Positions 20,522 through 32,000 of a stretch of 64,000 nt of DNA are shown here, in pieces. Source of the DNA: Topomyia yanbarensis (Eukaryota > Arthropoda > Insecta > Diptera > Culicidae); assembly GCF_030247195.1 (NCBI RefSeq), contig NC_080672.1, positions 347,322,413 through 347,386,412 on the forward strand, given 5' to 3'. Under the pieces are notes generated by a model, which saw only the letters and a list, made by a program, of their open reading frames with translations, did no database searches and was not told where the DNA came from. Positions within the stretch are counted from its first letter, which is position 1, and the number at the start of each line of letters is the position of its first letter. The position numbers and the translations under genes were made by a program.

Positions 20522-21250
20522 ACAATTTTCTCAAAGATGGCTGAACCGATTTTCGCAAACTTAGTTTCATCTGAAAGGTATCACTCCCATAAGCTGCTAT
20601 TGAATGTTTAGTTGATCCGACTTCTGGTTCCGGAGTTACGGGTTGAAGAGTGCGGTCACACAGCAAATTCCCATATGGACTGGTACCACCATGATGTTCA
20701 AGTGATGTAAAGCATATTGAGATTGATGTAACATTGCTCTAGTTTGCGGGTCTGGATCACTAATGATCAATCAAAGCAGCTTTGATCACATTGGCCACCT
20801 ATGACGGTTCCTGACGCCCCCGGAGAACCCGCCAGGTTCCTAAGCTAATATCACACCCATTCCCTAACGAATTCTGTACCGATTTTTACGAACATGATTT
20901 CAAATGAAAGATACAGTAATACCATTGACTGCTGCTGAATTTCATTCGGTTCTGGCTCTTGCTTCCGGAGTTACAGGGGTGTTAGTAAGGATACATTGGA
21001 ATTTCCCATATAAATCGGTACAATCGTAATACCTCAGAGGCTAAAAACTATTGAAATGGTCACCAAATTACTTCTAATCGCAGATCTAGATCACTGATTG
21101 CCAATCAAACATTCTTTGAATATATTGTCCACTATCGACGATTCCGGAAGTCCGGAATTCCGGGCATATTCCAAAATTAAAGTCATATCGGTTCTTCGGT
21201 GATGACTGAACCGATTTTCTCAAACCAAGTCTCAAATGGAAGGCAAAATA
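20481..21250 (+). repeat. GCCTTTCTCAT family, right part
   Basis: Resumes after the LINE with (TGTATG)n. It then contains at least three diverged units headed by TGGCTGAACCGATTTT (20540, 20874 and 21206) and followed by CAAATGAAAGGT. The complete copy at 21531-22457 has the same unit structure. Confidence 0.65.
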
Positions 21251-21530
21251 TGCAGTTGAGTATTGCGTCGCCGCCCCTCCCTCCCGCCTTACCCTTACAC
21301 CTCCCTGCTTCATCGCTCCCCTCCCCTTGGACCACCCTCACGCCCGCATTTCCTTCATCCACCCCGTATACCGAAATAATATGAAGGATTTCTGACGCAT
21401 CCTCCACTCCCATTCTACTAACCCCCCATTCCCTCCACTTTCAAACCCATTCCACCAACATTTCAAAATATAATCACATGAAGATAACATTGAACTCATG
21501 CTGATTAAGCTAATTAAATATTATTCTTTT
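21251..21530. other. C-rich spacer
   Basis: Pyrimidine-rich stretch (CCCTCCC words), no gene seen. Confidence 0.4.
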
Positions 21531-22457
21531 GCCTTTCTCATATAGAAAGGTTATGCAATTGCTCCAAAAACCGACTTTCTAACCTAGGCCCGGAGGGCCG
21601 AGTCTAATATAACATTCGACTCAGTTCGCCGGGATCGCAAGGTGTCTGTGTGTATGTATGTGTGTATGTATGTGTGTATGTATGTATGTATGTATGTATG
21701 TATGTATGTATGTATGTGTGTATGTGTGTATGTGTATGTATGTGCGGATTTGTTAACAAAATGTCCACATCGGTTTCTCGGAGATGGCTGAACCGATTTT
21801 TACAAACTAAGATTCAAATGAAAGGTGTAATATTCCCATAGGTTGCTATTGAATTTCATTTCAATCGACATCATGTTCCGGATTACGAGTTGAAGAGTGT
21901 CGTTACAAAACAAAATTTGTTGATTTGTCCACATCGGTTTCTCGGAATTTTCTGAACCGATTTGGCAAACTTGATATTAAATGAAAGGTCTATCAGCTGC
22001 TGTTGAATTTTGTGTGGATCCGAGTTCTGGTTCCTGAATTACAGGGTGATACGTACGATCACGCAGCAAATCCTGATTCTAACGAATTCTGCGATGAATG
22101 TGGGAAGGTGATTTTTTTCCAAAATGTAAACACAACTGTTGAATTTGAATTCAGAATAACGGTTATATTGGTTTCTCGAAGATGGCTGGACCGATTTGAT
22201 CAACTTAGTCTCAAATGAAAAGTGTTGCGTCGTCGTAAACTGATATTAAATTCCATCTCCATCCGACCTCCGGCTCCGGAGTTACGGGTTGTGGAGTGCG
22301 ATCACATAGGGAACTCCGATTCAAACCGATACCGCGATGAATGCAAAAAGGTGCTCTTATATATACTTACCAAGTGTAATAAGAATGAAAGACATTTCCA
22401 TAATGTTATATTGTACGAACCAGCTATTAAATCATAGTTTATAGAAATGAGAAAGGC
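21531..22457 (+). mobile_element. Complete GCCTTTCTCAT repeat element
   Basis: Ends are perfect 11-bp inverted repeats, GCCTTTCTCAT and ATGAGAAAGGC. Inside are the GGCCCGGAGGGCC word, a (TGTATG)n microsatellite (21643-21746), then three TGGCTGAACCGATTT-headed units. No coding capacity. The mechanism is not known from the sequence; no target duplication is clear. Confidence 0.75.
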
Positions 22458-22640
22458 ACAATTGCACCTCTAGGTGCATTAAAACATTTTAATAAAATTG
22501 TGCTCAGCTCAGGTCCTTTTGACTCTGGCTCTTATTTTCCTTTTATAACATTGTGTTTGGCTCAGGTCCTTTGACTCTGGCCCTTCTGTATTTTTTTCTT
22601 AGTTTGCTTCAGGTTTCTCGAACTCTGACCATCTCTTGTA
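22458..22640 (+). repeat. Triplicated GCTCAGGTCCTTTGACTCTGG unit
   Basis: Three units of about 55 bp beginning near 22503, 22558 and 22607. They follow a TGCACCTCTAGGTGCA palindrome (22462-22477) that abuts the preceding element. Confidence 0.6.
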
Positions 22641-22842
22641 TTCGATTTTATTATCAGTGTTTTGCAACCTTAATTCTGATTGCCCTTTTTCCATGTATTC
22701 AATTTAGATTACTTTTATTCGCAACCTTCCTCTTTCGACTGCATCTTTTTCATGTGTTACACTTGCAAACAACCTTGCAAAATTTATTATATCCCATATT
22801 TTATACGACAGTCTTCTTGACTCGTTAATACAGTAATGTTTC

Positions 22843-22905
22843 GATTATATCACGGTCGGTCTGTATTTTAGCGTGATATATTTGAAGCGTGATATATTCA
22901 AAACA
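22843..22905. repeat. Solo terminal inverted repeat-like end
   Basis: TA then CAGTAATGTTTCGATTATATCACG, the shape of a Tc1/mariner-type terminus. No partner end found, so it is probably a broken copy. Confidence 0.3.
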
Positions 22906-24154
22906 AACCAAAAAAAATTACATTCAAGCATTAACCCATGTATTTCAATAAACAAAAAGTAATGAAAAGGTCAAGTTAGTCAAAAGAATAAATCATTGTA
23001 GGGTAATGGGCCTATTTTTGCCATGCTTCTATAATCACACTACCCATTTGAAGCCGTTGGCAGCGTCTGCCATCTTTGTTCAACGCATTGGGTAAAACGG
23101 TATGGCATCAGTGGATAATATTTCCCCACACAGCTTCACCTTACGTAGCACATACCGTTTCTTAAAATAGTTGAACCACCCAAAACTAAACTTAAAGGAA
23201 TCTGCCACATTAAGGTTTTGAAAAAATATCTTGACTATTAAAATCAGTGTATTCGAAGAGATTACGATTCAGTTCTCGTTGTTTCAACATCCATAGAAAT
23301 AGTCCCATCACCAATTGTTGATGTTGTCCTTTCAAAAGAAAAGTATTCACATCGATTCAAGAGAAAATGCATATCTAGGCTTACCTACCATATCTTGCGT
23401 ATTTTGTTTTTCTCATTACTTTGTTAGATTTTCATGCGGATAACTAACAATTTAAAAAAGAAGTCGATTTGTTTACCTGCTACACCAAACGGTCCCTCCG
23501 GACGGTTTTTTTTTTTTTTTTTTTTTGGCATCACTGCAATGGTGATGAAGTGTTTTTTTTATCGCTCCGTTCCATAAATAAATTTGAGATGCATAAAACA
23601 GTCAAAATTGAATAGAAACTTAGTAGTGACCAGTTTTGAAAGAGTTCTTCAAGTGTGTTGTGAAATTTGAGAATGGATGAATAGTTTCGGTGCACAAGAA
23701 GTGATTGGAAAATTTTGATTGGCAGAAAAGAGCGATGCGCCATTTTCTGCAGTAATAAGCAAGGGAGTATTTTTTAATCACATAATCCAATTGGAATTCC
23801 TTCAACGTTGCATATTCATTCCGTGGTTTAGTTGATCTACTCGTCGCATGTTTGTTTTGATTTTTGGATAGCCTCCACACGCTCACCAAATTCAACTCAG
23901 TTTATAGAGAACAGTTGCGCAGAGAGTGGAGTCTGCCTGTCGGGCACAATTGGAGTCCATCTCTGATACCTCTGCAGCAAGATTGGATTCTGGTTTTGCT
24001 TGATGAGTGGACTTTCTTCTCTCTGCGTACCGTAATACTGACGCCTTTGTCCTAATCAACTAATGGTGCGCCTACTCAGAGATGTTGACTTTGACTTTCT
24101 GATTGTGACTGAATTTTTGAATACTACCTTTGCGTTTGCGTTACTTAAGAGCTG
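22906..24154. other. Intergenic DNA with a T29 tract
   Basis: A long T run lies at about 23508-23526. The stretch 23441-23500 resembles 54869-54930 (AAAAAAGAAGTC, TTTGTTT, ACTACACCA), marking another dispersed repeat. No gene seen. Confidence 0.4.
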
Positions 24155-24878
24155 CCCGTATAAATAAATACCATTCCAGAAATCTTCGGAACCATTTCCA
24201 AACTATTCGTATAATGCTCACCATATTGGGAATACTACTGATATATTTCACCATTATAATTGAACTGTTATACTACCATACCCATTTTAGTTACCATTTC
24301 CAATACCTTCCGTGTATCCTATATTGGAGATTTGTATACTACATTGTCCTTTGGCGCCAGAGGTTAATATTGCTCTGGTGGGCTTTGTTATTCGTATATC
24401 TGTTTACCCTGCTCCAAAAATTTGTAGTTTAAGACGGTCAAAAATCCTCGTCTAACAATATTACGGAGATAGCTCAATTGGATAAAGTGTCAGTCCACTT
24501 AGTGTCAACGAAGCATTCTTCAGAAGATGGCGAGAGCAAAATAATATTTCATCAATCGATAGAATTGAAACGTGAAGGGGAAGAGATTTTTTCTCCAGCT
24601 AATATTTTATCCATCGCTAAACCTAAAATATGCATGCCACCATAAGCTGTATGGTTCTTGAATCGTATGTTGTCAAAATGTATATGGAAAACAGCACATT
24701 TTGGTATGGTAACTGTTCTTAACAACCCGTTGTTTGTACGGTCGAGTATGGAAAAACGACACTGGTTATGTTCGATATTATACTAGGCAATGGTTAATAT
24801 ATTGTTGAACGAACCATATTGAAAATGGTTTTGAGACGATTGATGCAATGGTTGGCATATGGTACACATTTATGCGGG
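24155..24878. repeat. Dispersed 0.73-kb repeat, copy 2
   Basis: Second copy of the repeat at 3868-4593, same orientation, same CCCG...GCGGG ends. Confidence 0.75.
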
Positions 24879-25294
24879 TGATCACAGTTTGTTGAGCGTG
24901 TGGATAGCATGTCGGTAGACAAGATTAAAAACATATTTTTCTTTTTCATTTGGTTTTGTGGTGTCAATAAATCACTGTGATGTTTAGAAGTTTCTGTACA
25001 TGCTCGACTGTGTGATGTAATGTATTCAGGTTTTAAGAACTGCTAATCATTACAATTTTTTTGGAGTTTTCGATCAGGATTTTGAATATTTCTCGTTAGA
25101 CGTAAGGTTGCAGCTTGGGAGGCCGGAAAAGTAAAGTGTTGTGACTGACCTTTGAACGAAGCAAAGTGGTGTTAGTGTTATTGTTCCGAACCCATATTTG
25201 ACAGTTTCTGCGCTCTTTGATGTTGCTGGTCAGCTGTTCAATATTGCAGACATTTGATCACCCAGTAGCCCGGTTGAACTCATTCCGGAACCGG

Positions 25295-25422
25295 TTCGGA
25301 TTTCTGAATGGAGTCATGGGTTCCGGGTCGGATGCAACAACCGATTCCGACTCAGAATCGGTTGTTGCATTTGATTTGGAGTCCATACTGGCTCCATTCA
25401 GGATTCCGAATCAAATTCCGAG
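25295..25422. repeat. Palindrome, core TGCAACAACCGATTC
   Basis: Perfect 15-bp inverted repeats at 25333-25347 and 25355-25369 around a 7-nt spacer. Weaker complementarity continues outward (GATTTCTGAATGGAGTC versus GGCTCCATTCAGGATTC). Confidence 0.75.
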
Positions 25423-25612
25423 TGGTTTGACCGGGAGGCAGTGGACGGGCAGCGTTGTGGGTGTCATTCCGATTGAGCTGAGGCTTGGAGGTGAAACCTT
25501 GCTTTACTTAATGTTTCACAGGCTGGTAGTGATGACTTTATGAAATATAATGATAGTATACTTGACAGTAATTGGACGATGATTATTCGGCCTTGATTAA
25601 ATGATGACATCA

Positions 25613-25702
25613 GGGGCCCTGTTCTCACAGTCGCGTCGCTTGGTGACTGGAAGGAAATTTCCTTCTAGTCGCTAGGAGGCGTGGCTGTGGGAATGGGGCC
25701 CC
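25613..25702. repeat. 90-bp palindrome, possible miniature fold-back
   Basis: An almost continuous hairpin centred on GGAAATTTCC at 25657/25658, with GGGGCCC at both ends. Mismatches are scattered and there is no loop to speak of. Confidence 0.8.
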
Positions 25703-26309
25703 AGGTAGAATCTAGGTTATACGAAGATGAGTGAAAGTTCATTTTATGCTTCAACAAATACGCGAATGATCGTGATTTTCTATTAGTTTAGGATTCCATC
25801 TTATTTCAACCTGAGGTTTCAGCCCTCGCTTTAATGCGCACTGCTTTTGCTACATTCCCACCAGATCAATATAATAGGCGGTTGTCCGCTGTAATCGTCT
25901 GTGTCCCTTATCATTTGTTTTTGTAAGGTGATTCTTCAGCAGTGCTGTCTTTGAAAATGAACCACTTCGGTTATGCAACTAAATTTTACCGACCTTATTT
26001 TGATGCAAATAATAGAGCGGTCTTCATTTCGTGACATTCTGAATTGCACATATTTTGTTGCATGTAATTTTAAATGCTTTTTGATTTGATGGCATTGTGG
26101 GGAACACGTGTCCGCCGGTTGATGCCGGTCGGGCTGACAGTTTTTAGGACTCTGAGAACAAATTTCTTTGTTTGTCGACCAACTAGGAAACTACGCGTGG
26201 TATTCTTGATATTATATCGGCATCATTTTGCACTATACACAGTTTTTGTCCACATTACGCGCGATCGTACCGATTGTCTATTAAAGATATCAGATTAGCT
26301 CGCAGTTTT

Positions 26310-26830
26310 AGCAGTACTCCCACGGCCGGATGTTTGGAGTTCAAATTACTGTAGTTTAGGGAAAAGGTAAATCACTCTCGATGGCCGGCTATCCAGAGTT
26401 TAAACACAAGAAAAACATAACTAAATATCTTTTTGCTCTGAGTAATCGTATACTCTGAGTCTAATTATCTCACCGCATAAAAACATTCATTTCGTGGTCG
26501 CATTGCCTGCTTGTGGCGAATCCTAGACCTATACCTGTCCCTCAATCCAACTCCGTAATACCTATGGAAGCGTCGCTGAGTCGGTGGCCTTTCTTAAGTA
26601 GATATTACATCAACGTTTCCTACTCTATCCTAAGTATCGGTGAAGATGGTCGTGGCCGGCAATAACGATTCTCATGCTATTGGTTTACTGATTCAAAAGA
26701 GATAAAGCTCATTCCCGTTCATTTATCTCACAAGCAACATGAGTTAAATTACCGATAGGCAACATGATAATCGTTAGTATGCAATCTACGAATAGCACCG
26801 TGCTTCGCAACGCAACGCAACGCAATTATT
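26310..26830. repeat. Second copy of the repeat split by the LTR element
   Basis: Corresponds to 10380-10469 joined to 17566-17880, with extra sequence near its end. Within it, 26663-26784 forms an imperfect hairpin (TAACGATTCTCATG versus CATGATAATCGTTA). Confidence 0.65.
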
Positions 26831-27234
26831 ATTAAAAATCGGGTGTTTTATTATAACAATGCTTAACTTTGACAATTTTTTCACTGTTTATGGTTCATGC
26901 ATTTAATGGTCCATGCATGTCTGCTAATTAGTGGTGTCTCAGATGATTTTACAGTCAATATCTTCCGTGGAGAGGAATTTTGAGCGATCGCCTTTAGAAC
27001 TGTCATTTTGTGTTATTCCTAGATCATAACTGTATCAAAATATACGCAAGAAACAACAACGTGTGAGGCTGTCCAAAAAAATCGTGGGTTCTGGGTTGAG
27101 TGGTCGCTTAACGAGTAGTTACCTCAATAGTGTACTAGCTTTGAAGTGTCTGCATAAATACACCTTGCAGAATAGACCGATATTTTGAATACAACTCTCT
27201 TTAAATCCCATTTATAATTAGTAATACGAGAATA
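26831..27234. other. Intergenic DNA
   Basis: No feature recognised. Confidence 0.35.
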
Positions 27235-27358
27235 ACAAAAAACAAAAGTCTACATAGACCTTTTCAAAGACCCCCCCTCCCCCCTCGTAGACAAACGTAG
27301 ACTTTTGCTAGACCTCCCGTCCCCCTATGAGTCTACGTGGTTTATGAACGGCCCCTTA
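27235..27358. repeat. C-rich GTCTACGTAGAC-type MITE piece
   Basis: Related to 17905-18003. Ends with GTCTACGTGGTTTATGAACGGCCCC. Confidence 0.45.
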
Positions 27359-27981
27359 GCTAATAACTGGTGAAGGAATTTAATTTATTCGGTCAATATG
27401 AAAAATGTTACTGACAATTTGGTGAAATGATAATATTTTGCCATTTAGAAAAATGTGGTCGGTAGTCGGTAGGCACCCTAACAAAATTTAGTAAAAATGG
27501 CAAAATATGATTAAAAATTAGAAACAAAAATGCAAACAAAAGAAATGTATAATACATCATTTTCTTCGTTTTTCAATTGCGAAAAAAGCTGTGTAAGAAA
27601 AAAATACGGAATTTATTAAATCAATGATACAAAAATTGGTTTGAACAAAAAAAATTAAATTGAAATGAAAAAAATATTTCTGATCAGTAATACAATTGTA
27701 ACACGCAACGTTACCGTTACAGCAGATACTCTGCGCAAATTATACTTGCGAGTCATTATTTTGAAAAACTATTGAAAATAAACAATAAAAATCAGCAAAA
27801 ATGAGAACGATTTTTTTCTACTTCAAAATTAAATTAAATTAATTGAATAAATGATTAAAAACGAATATATAATACTAATTGTTACTTACATAGTAAAACA
27901 ACCAGTATTGAAACTGGTATTGTGACGAATCACATTTCCACTAACAGCACGTTACCTGACGAAACACTAACAGCAACCGTA
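27359..27981. other. A-rich intergenic DNA
   Basis: No feature recognised. Confidence 0.35.
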
Positions 27982-28179
27982 CACTGGGGTGCAAATGTAC
28001 CCCACGCCAACTTTGACACCTGCTTCCATGAAGGTTATAAGTGAACTGGCTATACCACTTTTTCATACTCTTACTAGGAACTCTAAATTGAATTATGGTT
28101 AGGGTCCCAGGTCAGTAAATGCCGAATTCTCGTCTTCACACGGCTCCATAGATGGCGTGGGGTATATTTTACCCCAGTG
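27982..28179. mobile_element. MITE with CACTGGGGT ends
   Basis: 198 bp. The inverted ends of about 27 bp carry CACTGGGGT and ACCCCACGCCA in both arms. Target duplication not clear. Confidence 0.65.
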
Positions 28180-28322
28180 AAACGTTCTAAGGTTAAAGAA
28201 ATTCCCATGTTTTATCCATAGCTGAAAATTGAAACTTTGTGACATCTTAGAACTTCACTAAGTCAAGCTTTTGGGTTAATATTATTGTTGATATAGTAAG
28301 GGGGGGGGGCTAACAGTACGTA

Positions 28323-28959
28323 ACAGGCCAACGTGGGTACCGGGGTACCCAAAAAACTAAAATGCCAATAACTAACCAACCGATTGTGATACTTTTGGGT
28401 GTTTTGGATGCAGAAACTCATGAACTTTTAGACTTAGTAAAAATGAATCGGGTTGCTTCATCCGGTTCCCGGTAATACGGATATCCGGAAGCAGGTTCCA
28501 GTGCTGGGATACTATTTGTGGATTTCAATGAAATACTAGCAATATGGGTATAAAAATTCCTGGAATTGCATCAGTAGGCTGTATCTCGTAATTCTGGAAC
28601 CATTCCGGTGCAGGTTCCCGTGAGGCCGTGAGTGGCCATTTCATTCCAATTCCATTTTTTTGATTGCCGCAGGGTCCCGTAACAATAAATAATAGACTTC
28701 CGAGACAATTTGAAGAGTTTTGATACTCGCATTTCTAGGACATTATTAAAATTTACAAATCATACTCTACTACTGGAACATTACTCCGGAAAATCCGGAA
28801 TACCAAAAACCAGATTCATTGACCCGGTTCAATATTACAGATTCAAAAAGTAGACGAGTTCCTGAATCCAAAACATCTAAAAGTGTCCAAATCGGTTAAA
28901 GAAAGCCATAGTTATGAGCATTTAAATTTGTGGGTACCCGGGTACCCTCGTTGGCCTGT
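28323..28959. mobile_element. MITE with ACAGGCCAACG ends, TA duplication
   Basis: 637 bp with inverted ends of about 30 bp (ACAGGCCAACG then GGGTACC-rich), flanked by TA at 28321-28322 and 28960-28961. Complementarity continues inward (CTTTTGGGTGTTTTGGAT versus ATCCAAAACATCTAAAAG). Confidence 0.7.
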
Positions 28960-28961
28960 TA

Positions 28962-29732
28962 AAGGTGTTTTTTATTGGACACATAACGGTTAAGGGGAAG
29001 TCTTATATAAAATTTACAAAAACAAGATTTTTTTGCTCGATTTCGTATACATTCAAAAGTATATGTGTGAACTTTTAGCTGGAAATTGAAAAAAAATAAC
29101 GGAAGATATAATTATAGTATCTTATAGTGCGAGACAATGCCTCGCTAACCCCTTAAGAGTTCATGCGAGCAAGTTTCTGCTCTCTCTAAAATTTTATTAA
29201 AATAAATACGCTTGTTTAGAAGAATGTTGAGTAATTTTCATAATTTTCATGGAAAAATCGCAAAATTATGGTTGATTTCATATTGGGGTCCGTACAGAAA
29301 TCACGTAGCTTTCTTTTGGCGATTTTTAACCCCTCACTCCCCCTCGTAACATTTGGTCACAAAAGTCGAACCTTCCCCTTGTAAATAACGTAGGATTTAC
29401 CTCCCCCTCATCCTACGCAACGCGGCCGGGAGATGAAATAAACAAATGTCCTTACAAAATGTTTGACAACTTTTATCTTTATTATAGCAGCAAATTGCGT
29501 AAAAAATAATCCCATTTCATGACAAATCTAGTATTGATAGTTTTGTTTTGAATTTTGTATGTCATGGAGCATGAAGAGAAGTTCTCTCAGTTTACAATCC
29601 TGCAACTGCCAATGATTCTAAGAAGCAAACGTTCATCTGATTTACAAAATTTTGTTTGGTTGAATCCGAAGAGAAAACTTAATTCAGCTACCAAACGAAG
29701 TCTACTAGTTAGCAACATTAGCTATTAGTTTT
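28962..29732. other. Intergenic DNA
   Basis: Holds a C-rich segment at 29285-29450 with ACGTAGCT and ACGTAGGAT words, probably another ACGTA-type MITE remnant. No gene seen. Confidence 0.35.
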
Positions 29733-29856
29733 TAGCGTTTAGGATTCTCCTCATCAGTCACTAGCACCAGTCTTTGGGCTAGTTAAACGATAAATCTAAA
29801 CTAGCGCCAAAGCTGGCACTAGTTAGACGCTCAATCCTAAATCCAAAAAGTCATAC
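29733..29856. repeat. Imperfect palindrome
   Basis: CTAGCACCAGTCTTTGGGCTAG pairs with CTAGCGCCAAAGCTGGCACTAG, arms about 40 nt. It may be part of the 3' region of the SINE that ends nearby. Confidence 0.55.
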
Positions 29857-30034
29857 GTCTTGCATTAACTAAGCAACTGGCATGTTTCAAGTGATGGCTT
29901 GGAAGACAAGCACAGAAGCTCTGATTTGCTGATGAGAATGCGGCATCCGAAATAATTTTTTGGCTTGCGAACCAAAACGCCTGGCACTATGCAAAAAATA
30001 TATTTTTTTTTCGTGCAGGAGGGCACAATATCTA

Positions 30035-30170
30035 ACTTGAAATTAGTTTTTAGCGTTTAGAAAATCTCTTATGAAAAATTTATAACCCTATGTGCAGGGT
30101 CGGGACTCGAATCCAGGTGCGCTGCGTACAAGGCAATCGATTTACCAACTAAGCTACGCCCACCCCGGTG
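30035..30170 (-). repeat. tRNA-derived SINE (minus strand)
   Basis: The minus strand reads a tRNA-like head: A box TAGCTTAGTTGG (30144-30155) and B box GATTCGAGTCC (30103-30113), then CACATAGGGTTATA. The same head is on + at 63638. This is the internal RNA polymerase III promoter arrangement of tRNA SINEs. The source tRNA was not identified. Confidence 0.7.
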
Positions 30171-30795
30171 AAAAATTATATTTTGATTTATCTTCGTTGT
30201 CTTCAAATATTTTTGAAAACTGACAAATCTCATCAATTTAGGCTGCTTTCGGCTACCATTTTTGCCCAATTGAACTATTGAAAACTTTGCAGAAAAGGTG
30301 TATTAAGGATCGGTATGTAATAATTGAGCAACTATTAGCACTGCTGAGGAATTCCACAAAGATCCGCCCAAAAATCTCTAAAATCGTGACCGACGATCTT
30401 AGATTCCAATGAAACTTTATAGGTTTCACCGGCATGCTAGACTAAACATTTTCCACAGTCAATAAGATTATTTTAGCTCAAGAGCAATTTTTCAAAGATC
30501 GTAAACGTTTCTACGTGTAATAATTTCAATTTTTTGTTCGATTACTCTATTTTATACAGCAAAAATATCTGAGAACGAGTTACAGGGAATGAATACTTCT
30601 CCACGAAAAAAATATACACTGAAAAAAATGTTGTGTCATGTTTCATAATATCAAAAATTTATATTAAAAAATTAAATTTCAAAAAACCCATTTTTTAATT
30701 TTTTTTCTATTTTGTCAACAAAACCCAAAAGAGAAAAGGAACATTTTGTATGTGATGAGATGATAGAGAACTAATCGGTAAAAAGTTTTTCTAAC

Positions 30796-30807
30796 AATAA
30801 TTTAATA
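30796..30807. repeat. Target site duplication (left) of the ORF1-only LINE
   Basis: AATAATTTAATA, repeated exactly at 32055-32066. Confidence 0.85.
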
Positions 30808-30937
30808 TCAAGTCTATTCTCAACCACCAAAGGCATCAGTCACAATACCAGTGTGCTCTCTGCTGCTACCCAAACCAGCTTTTTCTTGTGTGCTTTGTCT
30901 GAAGAACAAAGGAAACCGTTACTATTATTCTATCAAG

Positions 30938-31948
30938 ATGACTGAGTCTCGACAACAAAATGTGATTCTTCGGGCCAACACGGTGGCCATTGACTTCCGG
31001 TCTTTCCGCATAAGACCGAGTATTGGTGATGTGGAACATTTGCTGAAGGAGAAAATGCAGCTTCGATTTTCAGACGTCAGTTTCATTCAGTTGGAGCACG
31101 TCAGACACGCGGTGCTGATAACGTTCAACAAATTCGCCCAGGCAAAAAGATTCATTTCGCAAAACAACTTGAAACACGTTCTGGATTGTGACACCGCAAA
31201 AATCAAGATCCCTGTGTATATGGATAACGGAAACGTGGAAGTTAAATTACATGATTTGGCACCACGTACTTGCAAAGTGGCCATTAAAAGATTCATGTCG
31301 TATTTCGGAGAAGTGGAATCCATTACGGAGGATACGTGGAGGAACTACTTTCCAGGTATTTCAAATGGCGTTTTTGTGGTGAGAATGCGGCTAGACCAAC
31401 CCATTCCCTCCTACCTTACCCTGCAGTACACAACAGAAGGGGGTGACACCATTATACAGCGAACTCTATGTACTTATCAAGGACAAACTAACACGTGCCA
31501 GTTCTGTGAACAAACGGCACATTACGGACAACCCTGCCCAGAAACCGCTAAGAAAAGCTCATCTACAGAAAGAAATACCAACACTCAGTCTCCAATATCA
31601 TTCCCTGAGCCACAAACGGTTGCTAAATTTGTGGCTGCTGTTCAAGCAATAATGACAACTGCGAAAGCCGCGTCAAGTACTACAAACTCAACAGCTAATT
31701 CTAGCAACGAGGGAGCTACTAGCAATGACGGAGGGTTCACGGTCGTGACCCGAAAGGGGAAGAAGTTAGGAACAACACCTGATCGCGAACATCAAGGCAG
31801 TAACCCCGATGATGACCCGGACATGTGCGAAGACGACAAAGATACAAATGACCCCCATGATATAGTTGATGTGAATGCAAGGATTTCCCCGACACGAAAA
31901 CAGATCTCTGCGCGCAATGGCAAGTCGCGCGTACGGGATCGATCTTAG
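30938..31948 (+). CDS. LINE ORF1 protein, RRM-like plus CCHC knuckle
   Basis: 336 aa from the first ATG in frame. The N-terminal part (1-85) looks like a first RNA-binding domain. The part from about 100 to 165 (VEVKLHDLAP... FMSYFGEVESI... GVFVVRM) has the shape of an RRM-like fold seen in mosquito Loa/R1-related ORF1 proteins. One CX2CX4HX4C knuckle follows (CQFCEQTAHYGQPC, about 194-207). The rest is Ser/Thr/Asn-rich, then acidic, then Arg-rich. It should bind LINE RNA and chaperone it. Intact, without frameshift. Confidence 0.85.
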   Translation: MTESRQQNVILRANTVAIDFRSFRIRPSIGDVEHLLKEKMQLRFSDVSFIQLEHVRHAVLITFNKFAQAKRFISQNNLKHVLDCDTAKIKIPVYMDNGNVEVKLHDLAPRTCKVAIKRFMSYFGEVESITEDTWRNYFPGISNGVFVVRMRLDQPIPSYLTLQYTTEGGDTIIQRTLCTYQGQTNTCQFCEQTAHYGQPCPETAKKSSSTERNTNTQSPISFPEPQTVAKFVAAVQAIMTTAKAASSTTNSTANSSNEGATSNDGGFTVVTRKGKKLGTTPDREHQGSNPDDDPDMCEDDKDTNDPHDIVDVNARISPTRKQISARNGKSRVRDRS

Positions 31949-32000
31949 CATTAATTGTTTATTATTTTATTGTTTGCATCATGTAAATATATAAAAGATC

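Larger units (their letters stand above)
24879..26309. other. Intergenic DNA with two palindromes
   Basis: Contains the cruciform-like palindromes at 25333-25369 and 25613-25702. The 108-codon frame at 25217-25543 runs through the first palindrome and is not regarded as a gene. Confidence 0.4.

Noticed and set aside
25217..25543. 108-codon + strand open frame
   Set aside because: It runs through a palindrome, so its two halves are inverted copies of the same DNA; no splice or family evidence.
30035..30170. Functional tRNA gene
   Set aside because: A and B boxes are present but the cloverleaf is not complete, and the same head with tail is repeated at 63638; it is a SINE.
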